A stretch of DNA of 64,000 nucleotides from Armigeres subalbatus (taxonomy: Eukaryota; Arthropoda; Insecta; Diptera; Culicidae), in the NCBI RefSeq assembly GCF_024139115.2, contig NC_085140.1, positions 320,605,259 to 320,669,258 of the forward strand. The letters run 5' to 3'. The notes beneath the pieces were generated by a model. The model made no database searches, was not told the DNA's origin, and saw only the letters and a program-made list of their open reading frames with translations. The stretch's first letter is position 1. The number at the start of each line of letters is the position of its first letter. A program made the position numbers and the translations under genes. Positions 42,801-54,093 of this stretch are shown in pieces.

Positions 42801-44374
42801 ACGTAATTAATGGGAAAAATTGCTCGAACCGTTCCCCGTCCAGAATGCAGTACTGTCTCTGATGTTGACATGTTCGGAAATGCAACTTGTGTACATTATC
42901 TACATGGAGAAGGGTGTTGATTTGCTGGGATGAGGAATCTAGATTTCCATGTGTGTAATTTTCCGTCCCACTTGCGATGCTGGCCGATAAGTTCAGTATG
43001 GAAATGGGGGTAACCTCGACGTGATCGTCATTGAGCTGGAAATTCTGTTAGTGATGCTGTGAAATTGCACTCCAGATGGGGTTTTATTGGTTGCACACCT
43101 AGCATTAGAGTACGGTTAGTAATTTGTCTATGGGGTGTTACGATGCAGGCGAAACATGACTCATTCATTGATCTAATGGCTTCTGTCAGTGTTGTTTATT
43201 GCTTTTTTGAGCATAATTCCTGAATGTTTGCCAATAGATTGTATTCGTTGGGGATTTGATTAAATGGCTTTGAAGAAATATAATGAATAAGTAAGTGGAG
43301 GTCACGATATCGAAGAAGGAAGAGGTGTCGCGACCGAGAGATAGATTCAACAGCTTAAAGAACAAAGTGCTTTATTTCATTTATCTAAAGCTGGAATGTC
43401 CATACTAGGGTCACGGGAGGTAATGTTAGCATAGGATGAAATGTTGGCTCATCGCGCAAATAAATCAATAATTTGGCGGTACTACATCGTTTTGTAGGGA
43501 AATATTTGTAATGGAATTTTGGAGGGCTGTGGTACAACCGAAGCACATAATGCACTAAATAAAAATACGTATTTAATACAAATAATAAACAGGCCAGTGA
43601 TATGTGATATTATTTAGTCAAAACTTCACCGTCGTGTTCTGAGAATATTGTAAGCCAAGATCGAGTTGGTCGATGTTGCAAGGTTGACTACAATTAAGTA
43701 CGTATGCGAGTAATTAGTTGAATCTCGGTAATCAACTTTAACTTTTATAAGCGTGTCCCTCTCCATGCACCTTCCAACGAAAACAACTTGGAAAGAGAAT
43801 ACATATTTTCTACTACAAGTCATGTTTTGATTAATGATCAATATTTATTTTTCCGATGATCGACTCCGATTACGACGGATTTAGACGTGAGAAAACCATG
43901 CGACTGAGTATACATCCCACAGGAATACTGAATACCACATACAAACATCAGCGAAATGGTTAATTAAACGTGGAGTGCTAAATGGCAACAGATGAGAAAC
44001 ATTAGGACCGGGGCCGCTAATTGGTAGCGTCACGGCCACACGACTGTTTACCGCCGTCCCGATAAATATCGATATCGTCCGCAAATCTCAAGACCATATG
44101 TGATCGGGTGATAACGGTACCGCTCCTCTGCACACCAATACCCCGAGCAAAGTCTGACATCACATGGACATCACATCACAAAGCAAATAGAATAATTTGT
44201 TTTCAAATTTCAATCTTCGTGATTGATCATATATTTTGATCTTATTTTGCTGTAGATTTCTGAACTGTGATATGATATCAAACTAATAACTTGTTTTTTA
44301 TGCAAAACCAACAACAAAATCGACGATCAAGTTTTTTTGCTACAGATTTTATTGCTTTAACTTAATTTGACTCC
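42801..44374. other. No recognisable feature
   Basis: Unique-looking, moderately AT-rich sequence; open frames are short and unsupported. Confidence 0.35.
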
Positions 44375-44662
44375 TAAACGATCCCTCCCTGTAATGAACA
44401 GTAAATTGCAGAGGGCATCGCCCTGTTTCACTTCATCTAAGGGGACGAATGATGTCAAAATTAGTTTCGTTAGTATTCGTTTCGCCGGAAAACCATGTTC
44501 TAGCTTCCGTTTCACTAAATAGAACAAGAATTTGTTCATGAATGGATCAAGGGTAAATATTTGATCCGATGTTGCATGATCAGTCCTCACGAAAACAGGC
44601 TTGGTATTCGCCGACAAAGGACTCTTCTAGCGGCGGTCTCAGTCTGTTGAACAGAATACAGA
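44375..44662 (-). pseudogene. RTE-like LINE relic, middle of RT
   Basis: Minus-strand pieces: ILFNRLRP and EESFVGEYQA (about 44655-44600), LEHGFPAKRI (about 44500) and VKQGDALCNLLF (about 44425). These match the 54094-55735 copy in order. The stretch between QIFTL and the GFPAK block is shortened. Frameshifts at both ends. Confidence 0.8.
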
Positions 44663-45229
44663 GTGTTTACAACCTTATCACATCAGTGAAGTCTCTAAGT
44701 AATCCTGCTTCGAAAAATTGTTAAGAGTGAAGAGTAGCAGCCAGCTGTGAGTGAATGGACCGGACTGTAAGAAAACATAATCAAAATTGAAGACGATGAT
44801 GATGTGTGTGATGAGCTGTGAAACAATCCACACAAGGAGAAGTGAAAATGGGCTATTTGGCAATTAACCCTCGTGGACTCACACTGTTGTAAAAAGTACA
44901 ACACTGGCGAAAAAAGCACGATTGTCGGACACAACAGAGGCGAGACTGCATGAGTGATTCATGACTAAGCGAGTTAAGAAGGTTAAATAACAGCCTTACC
45001 GCTGGAAAAATCGGATTCCGGCCATAATTCTGTGGAAAATAGATTGTTTTCTGTGATTTTTTTTATAATTTTACAGACCTGGTCGATATATTTAGGATCA
45101 GATCAACGAATAACGGAGATGTTTCATATTTTTATCACATTTTAAATATTTTTTACAGATTTATAATTATTTAAATTTTGATGAAATGTCCGACAAGCAT
45201 TGCGTCCGAGATCCAAATTGTTCGAGTAC
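44663..45229. other. No recognisable feature
   Basis: AT-rich sequence without supported gene or element. Confidence 0.35.
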
Positions 45230-45930
45230 ACTGATGCCAATTATCCGAGTCCCTTATTCTTTTAAGGAATTCTCAATATTTCAATCAGGAATTATCTTTC
45301 TTCCGAGAATAAATACTTCGCGATAAAAAAAAGGAATTGTTCGACTTCAGAGAAGAAAATCTCCTAGTTCCGTGAAGCAAATTTTCCATATATCGAAATG
45401 GAAACTGGTCGAGTTCCGAAAAGGCTTTCTCCGCGTTCTGCTGAGGAATTATCCACATTTTGATCAGTTTTAATCCACGTTCAAATTGTCCAAGTTTCGC
45501 GATGAAAGTTTTTCGAGAACCAAAATTCTAATTATTCGAGTTTTGCTAATCTTCCAAGAAGCAAGTTGATCGTATACCGAGAAGTAAATAGTTCGAGTTC
45601 CAATGAGGAATTCTCTTCATAGAAATAAAAGATTTTCGCCACTATCCTCATTTTGGTAAATTGGCTAAGTTTAAGAGGCAAATCATAGGAGTTCCGAATT
45701 GTCTGAATTCCGAGAAGAATTTTCTATATGCATCGATGACGATGTCCGCATTCTAATAATAAATTCTCCGAGTTCCGAAAGCAAGTACTAGTTCCGAGAA
45801 GGATTTGATCCGAAGGAAGTCTCCGAGTTTCTAAAAACTAATTGTCCGAGCTCCTAGAAGCAAAATGACCGAGTTCCTGGTAGCATTTTTCGAAAAATTC
45901 CGAGAGAAATTTAAACCGCGTATCAATGAG
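45230..45930. repeat. Degenerate CCGAGTTCCGAGAAG array
   Basis: Units of roughly 25-30 bp such as TTGTCCGAGTTCCGAGAAG, TTCCGAGAAGCAA and AATTATCCGAGT repeat irregularly for 700 bp. A decayed satellite; no gene. Confidence 0.65.
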
Positions 45931-45934
45931 GTAT

Positions 45935-45995
45935 TTTAGGCCATTTGGCCGAAGGCCGTTTGGCTGAACGAATAATAGAATGCCGTTTGGCCGAA
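45935..45995. repeat. TTTGGCCGAAA minisatellite fragment
   Basis: GGCCATTTGGCCGAAGGCCG, TTTGGCTGAACG and GCCGTTTGGCCGAAC; same family as 15100-16310. Confidence 0.7.
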
Positions 45996-46029
45996 CTGTT
46001 GGAAAAATTTCCAAAAAATTTTACTTTTC

Positions 46030-47050
46030 GCGAGTAGTAAAAAATGAAAAGTGAGAGGCAAGAACTGCTAAAAGATAAGTGAAGAAGGAGCCATGTCTTA
46101 CTTCTTACATAACCTTAGAAACATGAAGTGAAAAGCCGGAAGTGACTAAAAAATGAGAAAAGAGAAGGGAAAAATGGAAAGTAAAATGTGGGCTTCGTGG
46201 CCCTGCGGTTAGCGACGTCAATCATCTAGACGTATGGGTTAAGGAGCGTGGGTTCGATTCCCGCCCCGGTAAGGAGAAAACTTTTCGTGTTCGAAAAATT
46301 CTTCACCGGTCCACTGGGTGTTATGTGTACTGTCCGTTAAGTGTTCAGTCTGTACGAGCTCTGGTCGACGACGGTGTTCCTGTCTTTTTTTTTAATAAAA
46401 TGTGAGGAGTGAGAAAACAGAAAGGAAAAATGAGAAATCAGAAGTGAGAAGTGCGTAGTGAAAAGTGATAAGTCCGATGTAAGATGTGAGGTATGGAATA
46501 TGAAATATAAGTGAGAATTGAGAAGTGGAAGGTGAGACGTGAGATATTAGAAATTAAAGATTTCATACGACAAATAAGAAATGAGATATGAGATGTGAGA
46601 TGAAAGATGAGAGAATAAAAATACAAAAATTCTTGTTTTCTTTTTCATACTTTTTTCTGACTTCTTTTTCCTTTTTTTCTTCTTTCTTCATTCTTCCGTT
46701 TTCCTTCTTTTTTCTTCTTTCTCCTTCATTCTTGTTTTCACTTTCCTTCTTTTCCCTCTTTTCATTTCCCTTTTTTATTCCTTTTCCATCTCAATTTTTC
46801 TTTCTATTTCACTTCTCACCATTTACTTCTCTCTTCTTACCAATCACTCCATCCCAATTATCATCTCCTCGGTTCTCACTCCTCACACTCACGTCCCACT
46901 TCTCTCCTCTTACTTCTCACTTCTCATCCATCCCATGTTACTTCTCACCACTCACGTCTTACTTCTCATTTATCACTTTTCACTTATCACTACCCGCTTT
47001 TCCCTACTGACTACTTCGAACATCTAATTTCTCACTTCTCGCTGCCCACT
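46030..47050. repeat. GAGAAGTGAGAA / TTCTCACTTCTC array
   Basis: Purine-rich words to about 46615, then pyrimidine-rich TTTCTTCTTT and CTCACTTCTCACC words to 47050, so the two halves are broadly complementary. A SINE (46191-46395) is inserted in the first half. The 140-codon frame over the second half is a low-complexity artefact. Confidence 0.7.
46191..46395 (+). mobile_element. Full-length tRNA-derived SINE, family A
   Basis: GGCTTCGTGGCCCTGCGGTT (A box region), GGTTCGATTCCCGCC (B box), GTAAGGAGAAAACTTTTCGT, CCGGTCCACTGGGTGTTATG, AGTGTTCAGTCTGTACG, GACGGTGTTCCTG and a T-run. The 9-bp duplication TAAAATGTG flanks it exactly (46182-46190, 46396-46404). This is the best reference copy in the window for reading the split copy at 16726-23006. 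Confidence 0.92.
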
Positions 47051-47055
47051 ACTTA

Positions 47056-47214
47056 GGGGCCGTACACATATTACGTAACCACTTATGGGGGGGGGTCGGT
47101 CAATATCTTATGCTCCATATAAATAAAAAATCATTTGCATGAAAAAAATCTTACATGGCGAGAGGGGGGGTCGACAAACCAGAAAAATTGCTCACGTAAT
47201 AAGTGTACGACCCC
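47056..47214. mobile_element. 159-bp Harbinger-like MITE with TTA duplication
   Basis: Ends are GGGGCCGTACACATATTACG and, read inward from the right, GGGGTCGTACACTTATTACG. TTA flanks both sides (47053-47055, 47215-47217). Inside each end are a G-run (GGGGGGGGGTCGG) and AGAGGGGGGGTCGAC. A 3-bp TTA duplication fits PIF/Harbinger. Confidence 0.88.
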
Positions 47215-47274
47215 TTACTAAGAACATCTCATTCCTTAATTCTCACTATTCATCGCACATTTAATAGGGAAACG

Positions 47275-47360
47275 AATTTATACTATTCGGCCAAACGACG
47301 TCGTCCAAATGACCCTTTCGACCAAATGGCTTTCGGCCAAACGGCGTTCAGCCAAAATAT
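47275..47360. repeat. TTTGGCCGAAA minisatellite fragment
   Basis: TTCGGCCAAACGACGTCG, CCAAATGGCTTTCGGCCA and CGTTCAGCCAAA; same family as 15100-16310. Confidence 0.7.
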
Positions 47361-47364
47361 CATA

Positions 47365-47525
47365 AACCCGTTGAAGTGTTCTCTACATCTTTCTTAAGTA
47401 AGTGTCCAGCTAACCATCTATTCCCGTTACTCAACATTCACAAGGGCGTGGTCAGTATAGATCTCGACTGTTGGAAAATGCCTTGCTTCGGAATTCTTAC
47501 TCATATGAATAAAAACCCAAAGTTG
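47365..47525 (-). repeat. Repeat family R3, second copy
   Basis: CTACATCTTTCTTAAGTAAG, AACCATCTATTCCCGTTACT and TAGATCTCGACTGTTGGAAA match 25070-25180. The minus frame keeps GHLLKKDVENTST but is broken by stops upstream. Confidence 0.6.
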
Positions 47526-47588
47526 AACCAAATAGCGGAGTGCGATTTTTTTATTTTCACCTGTGCACAAGTATTCTCACGCAATATT

Positions 47589-47900
47589 TCTGCCTTTCTT
47601 GTTCAACAAAGTTGTACCGAACATTTGATAGAAGTCCGGGAGACTCATAACGTTATATACCAATCGACTCAGCTCAACACACTGAGGTGATGTCTGTTTG
47701 TGCGTGTGTATGTATGTATGTATGTGCGCAAAAAACTCACTCATTATTTTGCACTTATCTTTAACCGACTTGCTCGCAGCAAGTTGCATTACATTCGACG
47801 GAAAATCTTGTGTCATAATTTCCTATTGAAAATTGGCCAGATAAAACTAAGGGCGCAAGAGTTATGGCCAAAATACTATTTATATGATGACCGAGAAAAG
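47589..47900 (-). mobile_element. Repeat family R2, copy 3 (inverted)
   Basis: TTCTGCCTTTCTTGTTCAAC at the low-coordinate end, then AACGTTATATACCAATCGAC, a TGTATGTATGTATG run (47705-47724), GCAAGTTGCATTACATTCGA and GAGTTATGGCCAAAATAC. These are the reverse complements of blocks in 12641-13038 and 3804-4177. Confidence 0.7.
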
Positions 47901-48150
47901 CACCATTATCGCTAGTGCTAGGTGCAATCTAGGGATACGTGCATGCAGCGTGAAAAACGATTAGCGGTCCAGTCACAACTTGCCCTAATATTACTCTTTT
48001 TTATATAATTAAAATCGTTCATCGACATTTCAATACAATTTTTCGGTTCAAACAATCCAACGTATTTATATAGTTCAAAAAATTTCTTGGCTTTTGGATG
48101 GAGCATGACAGGTCATTTCGATAGAGAATTTAGACTTTTTTCCTATTTCG

Positions 48151-48253
48151 TCACCTTACTTGATGGGCTACAGCTCATAGATGAACCTACGCCGAATGGA
48201 GTATCCTTCTTCACTGGACTCGATACTGGGCCAATCGCTTCCAGTCGCCCTGA
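48151..48253 (-). pseudogene. RTE-like LINE, 3' end only
   Basis: On the minus strand this matches 55665-55760 nearly base for base: CAGGGCGACTGGAAGCGATT, GGAGAAGGATACTCCATTCG, GCGTAGGTTCATC and CTACAGCTC/AGCCCATCAAGTAAG. It is a very short 5'-truncated insertion, about 100 bp, of the same LINE family. Confidence 0.85.
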
Positions 48254-48938
48254 ATATTTCGCCACCTATTTTACACCATTCCCGAATTTGTTCAGATTTT
48301 CGAAAGGGTTCATTTAAATTCAGATTGACATTTCCATAACTGACGTATGCTTTTCAGAGGTTGTCAATATTTCTCGCTTAACTTTTCAAAAGGACCTAAG
48401 TAAAAAAATCATGAAATTATACAAGTACTGCAATCAAAAGCTTTCATATTGGTCTGTAGATTGCAATATTCAAATTTATTCATGAAAATTTTTTTACTAA
48501 GGTCCTTTTGAATAGTTCAGCGAGATTTAAACGACTGTCAGAAGCATCATTCTTGACCGACTTCTTCAAAACAACTTGCATCCCAACCAGACTTTCATGT
48601 ATTTTTAAATTTGATGGATTTCTAGGCAATCAATGGTTTGTTTCCAGAGCTATTTAAGATTCCGTTGGGATCACTTTACTGAATCTGAGTCTTAAGTCTT
48701 AACAAGTCGTGTGACAACTCAAACTTCATTATTTTGCTAAACATAAATGTAAAAGGAAACGTGGTGTTTTTGTCTCCACTTCGGACCATTCTGGACATAT
48801 TGGCCTAGCTTCGAAGGAGCCAAAGGGTGGACATTTTCCAAATTGTATAGAAACAAGTCGTGAAACTTCTAACTTTTGCACAAAAAGATAAAAATAGGAT
48901 GTGTACTGTTTCAAATCCAATCCGGATCATTCCAGTCA
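48254..48938. other. Mostly unassigned; holds MITE U copy 2
   Basis: Apart from the MITE at 48372-48525, I see no feature. Confidence 0.4.
48372..48525. mobile_element. 154-bp MITE family U, copy 2
   Basis: Arms TCTCGCTTAACTTTTCAAAA, GGACCTAAGTAAAA and, read inward from the right, TCTCGCTGAACTATTCAAAA, GGACCTTAGTAAAA. The centre AAGTACTGCAATCAAAAGC and TTGCAATATTCAAATT matches 38359-38508. Confidence 0.85.
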
Positions 48939-49345
48939 TATTTATTTATTTATTTATTTATTGAGCTTGAGCTTGATTGGCTGCCCGTAGTTGCTACTCC
49001 ATTATGACCAGATCAGCTGTTCTTGCACAGAGAGCCAACAGATGTTTGCTTGGGACTAGCACCCATCTTCAATGTACAAGTACTGATGATCTCATTTGTT
49101 AGGTCATACTTGCACCTGCTACGTCAGAATGCAAGTCAATGTAGGGAAGGGGAAGGAAATAATGATGCAATCACTCGCCCACTGCAAGCCGAATATACCT
49201 CTGCACTTGCCACGAGTTCATACGGAATTTATTGGATTAGGTTCGAGAGACAGAGATTCGTCTTGGTTAACGAGCTGCCAATGTGATAAATGGGAGAAAG
49301 CAACTGATGAAATTTCTAAGTGGAAAAAATCAGTTTCGAAATAAA
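48939..49345 (-). repeat. Probable LINE or SINE 3' fragment with an (AAAT)n tail
   Basis: On the minus strand a non-coding body (containing GTATTCGGCTTGCAGTGG-type words complementary to 49170-49190) ends in CAAGCTCAAGCTCAATAAAT and an AAAT repeat (48939-48962 on the plus strand). A tandem AAAT tail at the 3' end is typical of retroposons. The plus-strand frame of 87 codons is not supported. Confidence 0.45.
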
Positions 49346-50930
49346 AATAAAAATAAATGCCCATCTCTAAAAAAGCACCTGATTATGGTTTTTCATAGCT
49401 TGAATAGTTATTATTTACGATTGGCGTAAACTATATCATCAATCATGACAGCAAACACCAACAGAGCTGTGCTTGCATGGTAAATATTTACAATATGTGC
49501 CTGATAACTGGCGACAGAAAGCCAAGTAGTTTCAATATCTAAACATATAGCTGAACTACGTTGATTCCATTCAATTCCACTGTTTGACCATCATCGTGAT
49601 AAGACCATCCGAATGTTACCAAACGTAATATGCTTCGACGTCTCAATCCATCTCAGGCTATAATCAAATCGTTCACGTCACACTATCGTTCGCACAACCG
49701 TCTAAATCAGTACAGTCAACATTCTATCAAGGAAGCGTGCACGCTACAAAACACATCACCAATGCTATCCAGTCAATGCCGACCAGTCAGCAGTCATATA
49801 GCCGTACAGATCGTTCTCCACGTACGTAATTTTCTAACCGACAATCATCATTGCCATCATCGGGCCATCTACGTCACACATTTACGCTACACGACCGTAA
49901 TGTTAGGGTAGGCCTTCACTGAGTTGGGCCATATCCTACATATAGCTATGGCTGGTTGTACAGACCGATAAGCGCGAGGTGGAGTGCGCGAAATAGAAAG
50001 ATATTTAGTTATATTAACATAACACACATGTCACCCCTTTTTTTCTGCTGGCACACTGACAGACGACCAACTGTCGCGTTAGACTTTGACGCGCGAATCC
50101 AACGGTTCTTTGCGATTAGAATCGCCAACTGGATTCGCTTCTCCGAAAAGTGGATCAACTCTGGAGAACTGGATCCGGAGGGCATCCTGATAAATTCCGC
50201 ATTATAAAGTACGCAAACTCGAACGAACTCTTCTTCTAGATCATACAATAAGTTCCAAACAATAAACGTGTTGTTTACTAAATACCAAAGAACTTATTAT
50301 GTTAATCTACCATGCTTCATCTAGCATCTAATCGCATCTCAGCTTAGAATTCCGAAAGTGATTCCCGAAACAATAACAATCAATGAGATTATTTTGTGTT
50401 TTATTATAAGACGTATACATTTGAGTCAATCGGGAACATGGCATCTAGATTCAGCTCAGGAATAAATAGTTAAGGAGGGCCTGCCTCGGCTAAAACTATT
50501 CGACCAACAGTCCCATTAAATCAGCAACAAAAAATCCAGTCCAAGCGAATCTAAAAACAGTAGAATTAAACACAAAGAAGAACTAAGAAATACCCACAAA
50601 CAACACGCCAGAATGAAACACATCAATGCCAACAAACAAAGTGTGCGAAAGTGTATTTGCGGAACCGGGCCGCCATACAGACAGACAGGACAGCGAAGAG
50701 TCGTGGACTGCGCTACTGAGGTTGCAACAGCCAGCAACAGCAGCAGCAGCACCACAAACGGAAGAAGCAGGTCGAACAGCGGCGAAAAACAAAAACTGTA
50801 AAATTGCACTTCAGTCCTGAGTGTGCTCGGGCTGCAGTTTTTTCTTCCTTGCCTTCGTTTGTATATAAGCATTCGCGACGGCCAGGGTTCTATTCTAAGA
50901 CTTTTGGGCGCAATAAATTACTGAACTAAC
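49346..50930. other. Low-repeat sequence, no gene proven
   Basis: Bases 50050-50207 have a frame with LDFDARIQRFFAIRIANWIR that I cannot assign. Bases 50610-50815 are GC-richer with CAGCAACAGCAGCAGC and two overlapping plus frames; the minus strand is also open. Possible untranslated exon DNA. Confidence 0.3.
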
Positions 50931-53386
50931 AATGAAACGGATGATTACCTATCTGTTGCATAATATTATGATTTGAGGCACATGTCGCATGCACTAGTTG
51001 TTTATATCCATTGTTCGGTGGACTAAAAAAATAACACATTCAGTGTTGAACAAAATTGTTTGATGCGTGACTTCCGCGTTTTAATGCGTCACTATTTTGT
51101 CAACTGGTCATTCCAGTGGAAATGATTCAGGTAAAATGAATCATTTTTAATTGAACTCGCCTTCCAGAGATTCACGGAATTCCGAAAGGTGATTCATGAA
51201 TCGGAAGCGCAAGCGATCGTCGAATGATTTATTCCACGAGGAAATCATTCCAGGCTGATTGTCTAACGTATTCGGTTTTACCAAGCCGTTGGTCTATTAA
51301 CAATGGTGGGGATATCTTATTTTTAATATTGTAGATTATTATTTATTAATACATGTAGATCCATCAATGTTAGAAAGCTCACAATTGATAACCATGCTGC
51401 ATAGAAGACGAAAAATGTAAGAAAACTCATTTGTTTTGCGATTGGGAAATCAGAAACCCCCCTTCGAAATGAAACTAACTTTCAAATGCATTTTCTATTA
51501 ATTCTATGATCCACACTGAGAATCCTATGCGATTCACTTTATCAACCATAGGTTCTTTTTGTAGTGCAACTGTCCAGGAATGGGAAACATCAAATTTTTA
51601 TAAAATCGGGGATGATCAGAAATCATCTGTGATCTTACTTTTAAATTATCAAGTGATAAAAACATGCCAGCGATTAAGAATCTAAAATCGTATCTTGATT
51701 TCAGGTTTATACCGTTACATTTTCCTTACTAACATGACTCTTTTTCTCAACTAACATGAAACCATAACACCAAATAGAAGATATAACGAACTGTTGAACA
51801 TTAGCTGAACATTACTACTACTTACAAAGATTAATGTTGGAATTAAAATTCGTTTATTATCGTTTGAGTACAAAATTTGAGAAGTCAACTCGACTACTGT
51901 TTTTACGTGAAAAGTTTTCACATGCAAATTGCAATCATTATCGTCTGAAAATGATTCAGCACTGCAACTGGTTATTTGAGAGCTACGTATCATACTTTGG
52001 AATTTCCTGGATTAAAAAACAAAATTGAAAAGTGAAGGACAACTCCAACTTTTCAGAATTTCGAAGCACATATGTAATCTCCGCAGGGAATCATTTTTTT
52101 TTGGAATGCGCATGCAAAACAAGTGACAAAAGAGAACCAACGACAAAGCTTTGTTTTTGTCGGAGATAATAATGACAAAGATCCGAAAAAAAATTGTCAG
52201 CAACAAAAAAGAAGACAATCTTGTTGCTAACTTTTCATTCCGTTATTTTGCATTATTTCTAGAGAAAATTTTGGTTTTATGCTATCATAGTTGCTGCGTT
52301 TATAGAAATATTCGAGAATCGAATAATGATTACAAAATTACCATCGTATTTTCGGAAATAACAGAGCAAGCTGATTCTTGTCATATTGTGTTCAATTTCT
52401 GATAAAGGTTTGTCGTTAGTTGCGTTTGTCAGTAACAAACTCTGTTGATGACAAAGAGTATATTGTTAGGCGTTGCTCGAATATTGATTCCCTGAATCTC
52501 CGGTATAAGAAGCCAAAATTGAACATTGAAATAAATCATTCGTCTGACATCTTCGGCTTTTAATAATTTCGGTAAGGGTCAAGAGACTTTAATTTTTTTA
52601 TACTGGAGTGGAATGGTTCATTATGGGGGTCTAAAATTTTCGGAATATTAGATATTTAACTAATTTAAGTAGATATTTTCATGCTAAATGGTCAAAAACA
52701 ACGTTTAGTTACATTTCCGACGTTTCAAGGTTTCGGATTTTCTAAAGGGACGAAGGTCTGCTGCTCCAACATTCATCAAGTCTAAATCGCCATTAATAAT
52801 TTGTTATGAAATAAAAACAGAATTGAATAGCGAATCATACTGAGCTGTCGAGCTATTTTCATTGTTTCATCTTGAAATAAAACTAAGCATCCGGGGGTGA
52901 CAAAACAGGTTCTGAAACTTCCGGAAGCTTTGCTAGTAAATTGATCGGCGCAAGAGACAACTCATAACATTTTGAAGAGTTTGAGATTTTGGACGAATTA
53001 TTTCCATCTCTGCTCAATGTTGACGTCCCATATCAGAGATTCTAGTAGAAAATAGGAGACTGTTTAGTTTTATCATGACATTCAGAAAAAAATGAGTTGT
53101 CGGTCGAACGATTTCCTTTGCTGTTCAGTGTTGGCCTTATCTACCGAAGATTCCAGGAGTTTCGGAACAAGTTCCGTGGCAATCGAATAACCAGTTGTAC
53201 TCCAAGAGAAGATTTTTTCAGAGATGCCGAATGTGCAATTTTTGTGCTGTTCAATTTTGGTTAACTACTTATAAATTTCAGAAGAGATTGTCGGACAAAC
53301 TTTGTCCTTCCATTTTTTAATTTTGTCCTCTCATATCAGTATATTGGAATCAATCCCATGTCTATCGATTGACCAGTTGAACTAAT
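50931..53386. other. AT-rich, no feature assigned
   Basis: No gene recognised. Bases 52115-52210 contain several GACAAAG/TTGTCGG words with a local palindrome ACAAAGCTTTGT, and similar words return at 52405-52460. This may be a decayed element. Confidence 0.35.
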
Positions 53387-53600
53387 TTGGACTTCACAAA
53401 ATACGCAAGAGCTCTAGGGACTTGTGTGGACATGCTGGGTTGATTTCGGTTTGAATCAAGGCGTAGTTTGTAGACCAAATGATCTGAATTCCAGAACAAT
53501 TTGGAGAACCTAGAACATCCGCATCCAACTTATTTGGACTCCACATAATACGAAAGGGCTTTAGGGTATTGCAGGGACAAGCTGGGTTGATTTCCGTTTT
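53387..53600 (+). repeat. Tandem duplication, period 147 bp
   Basis: TTGGACTTCACAAAATACGC to GCTGGGTTGATTTCGGTTT (53387-53453) recurs as TTGGACTCCACATAATACGA to GCTGGGTTGATTTCCGTTTT (53534-53600). It looks like part of a decayed satellite. Confidence 0.7.
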
Positions 53601-54093
53601 GAAGTTCTTCTTAATCGGTAAATTTTACTCATATTGAATATGATAAATCGAAATTTTCTACATTTTAAATGAGAGCATCCGTACAGCTGCTCTAACAAAA
53701 AATAGGGTCCCTGGAAACATAACAAACTAGAAAACTATATGAAACTAGATGAGGTGTATAACACAACCGTGAAAGAATTGCGAAAATCGCGTAGAAGACG
53801 CCCAGGAACCTGCTGTTTGAAATCATGATTCTAATGATTTCTTGATCGCAGTATTTGACATGTTACCGAAGAACATGTAGGTCAAAACATGCAATTTGTT
53901 TCAGGTTTCCCATAACACAAGAAAAATGGATGGATGGATGTATAAAATCACACGATGAATAAAAGTGAACACTGTTTTTTTAAGAGATGAGCCAGCCTAG
54001 GGCTGCAAATCTCTCTAATAAAGATAGAAAAAACACTGTTTTCAGTGAAATTGCTTGAAATTAACTCCCCTATCAGGGAAAAATGTGCAACGA
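53601..54093 (+). other. AT-rich, with a retroposon 3' end at 53981-54034
   Basis: TAAGAGATGAGCCAGCCTAG, GGCTGCAAATCTCTC and TAATAAAGATAGAAAAAA make a poly-A-like 3' end that resembles the 62-bp insert at 1306-1367. The rest shows nothing except a GGATGGATGGAT run near 53928. Confidence 0.5.

Noticed and set aside
46588..47010. 140-codon plus-strand frame rich in Phe, Ser and Leu
   Set aside because: Low-complexity translation of a TTTCTTC/CTCACTTCTC array.
48939..49345. Protein-coding gene around 49023-49344
   Set aside because: Two overlapping plus frames within a retroposon-like repeat with an AAAT tail on the other strand.
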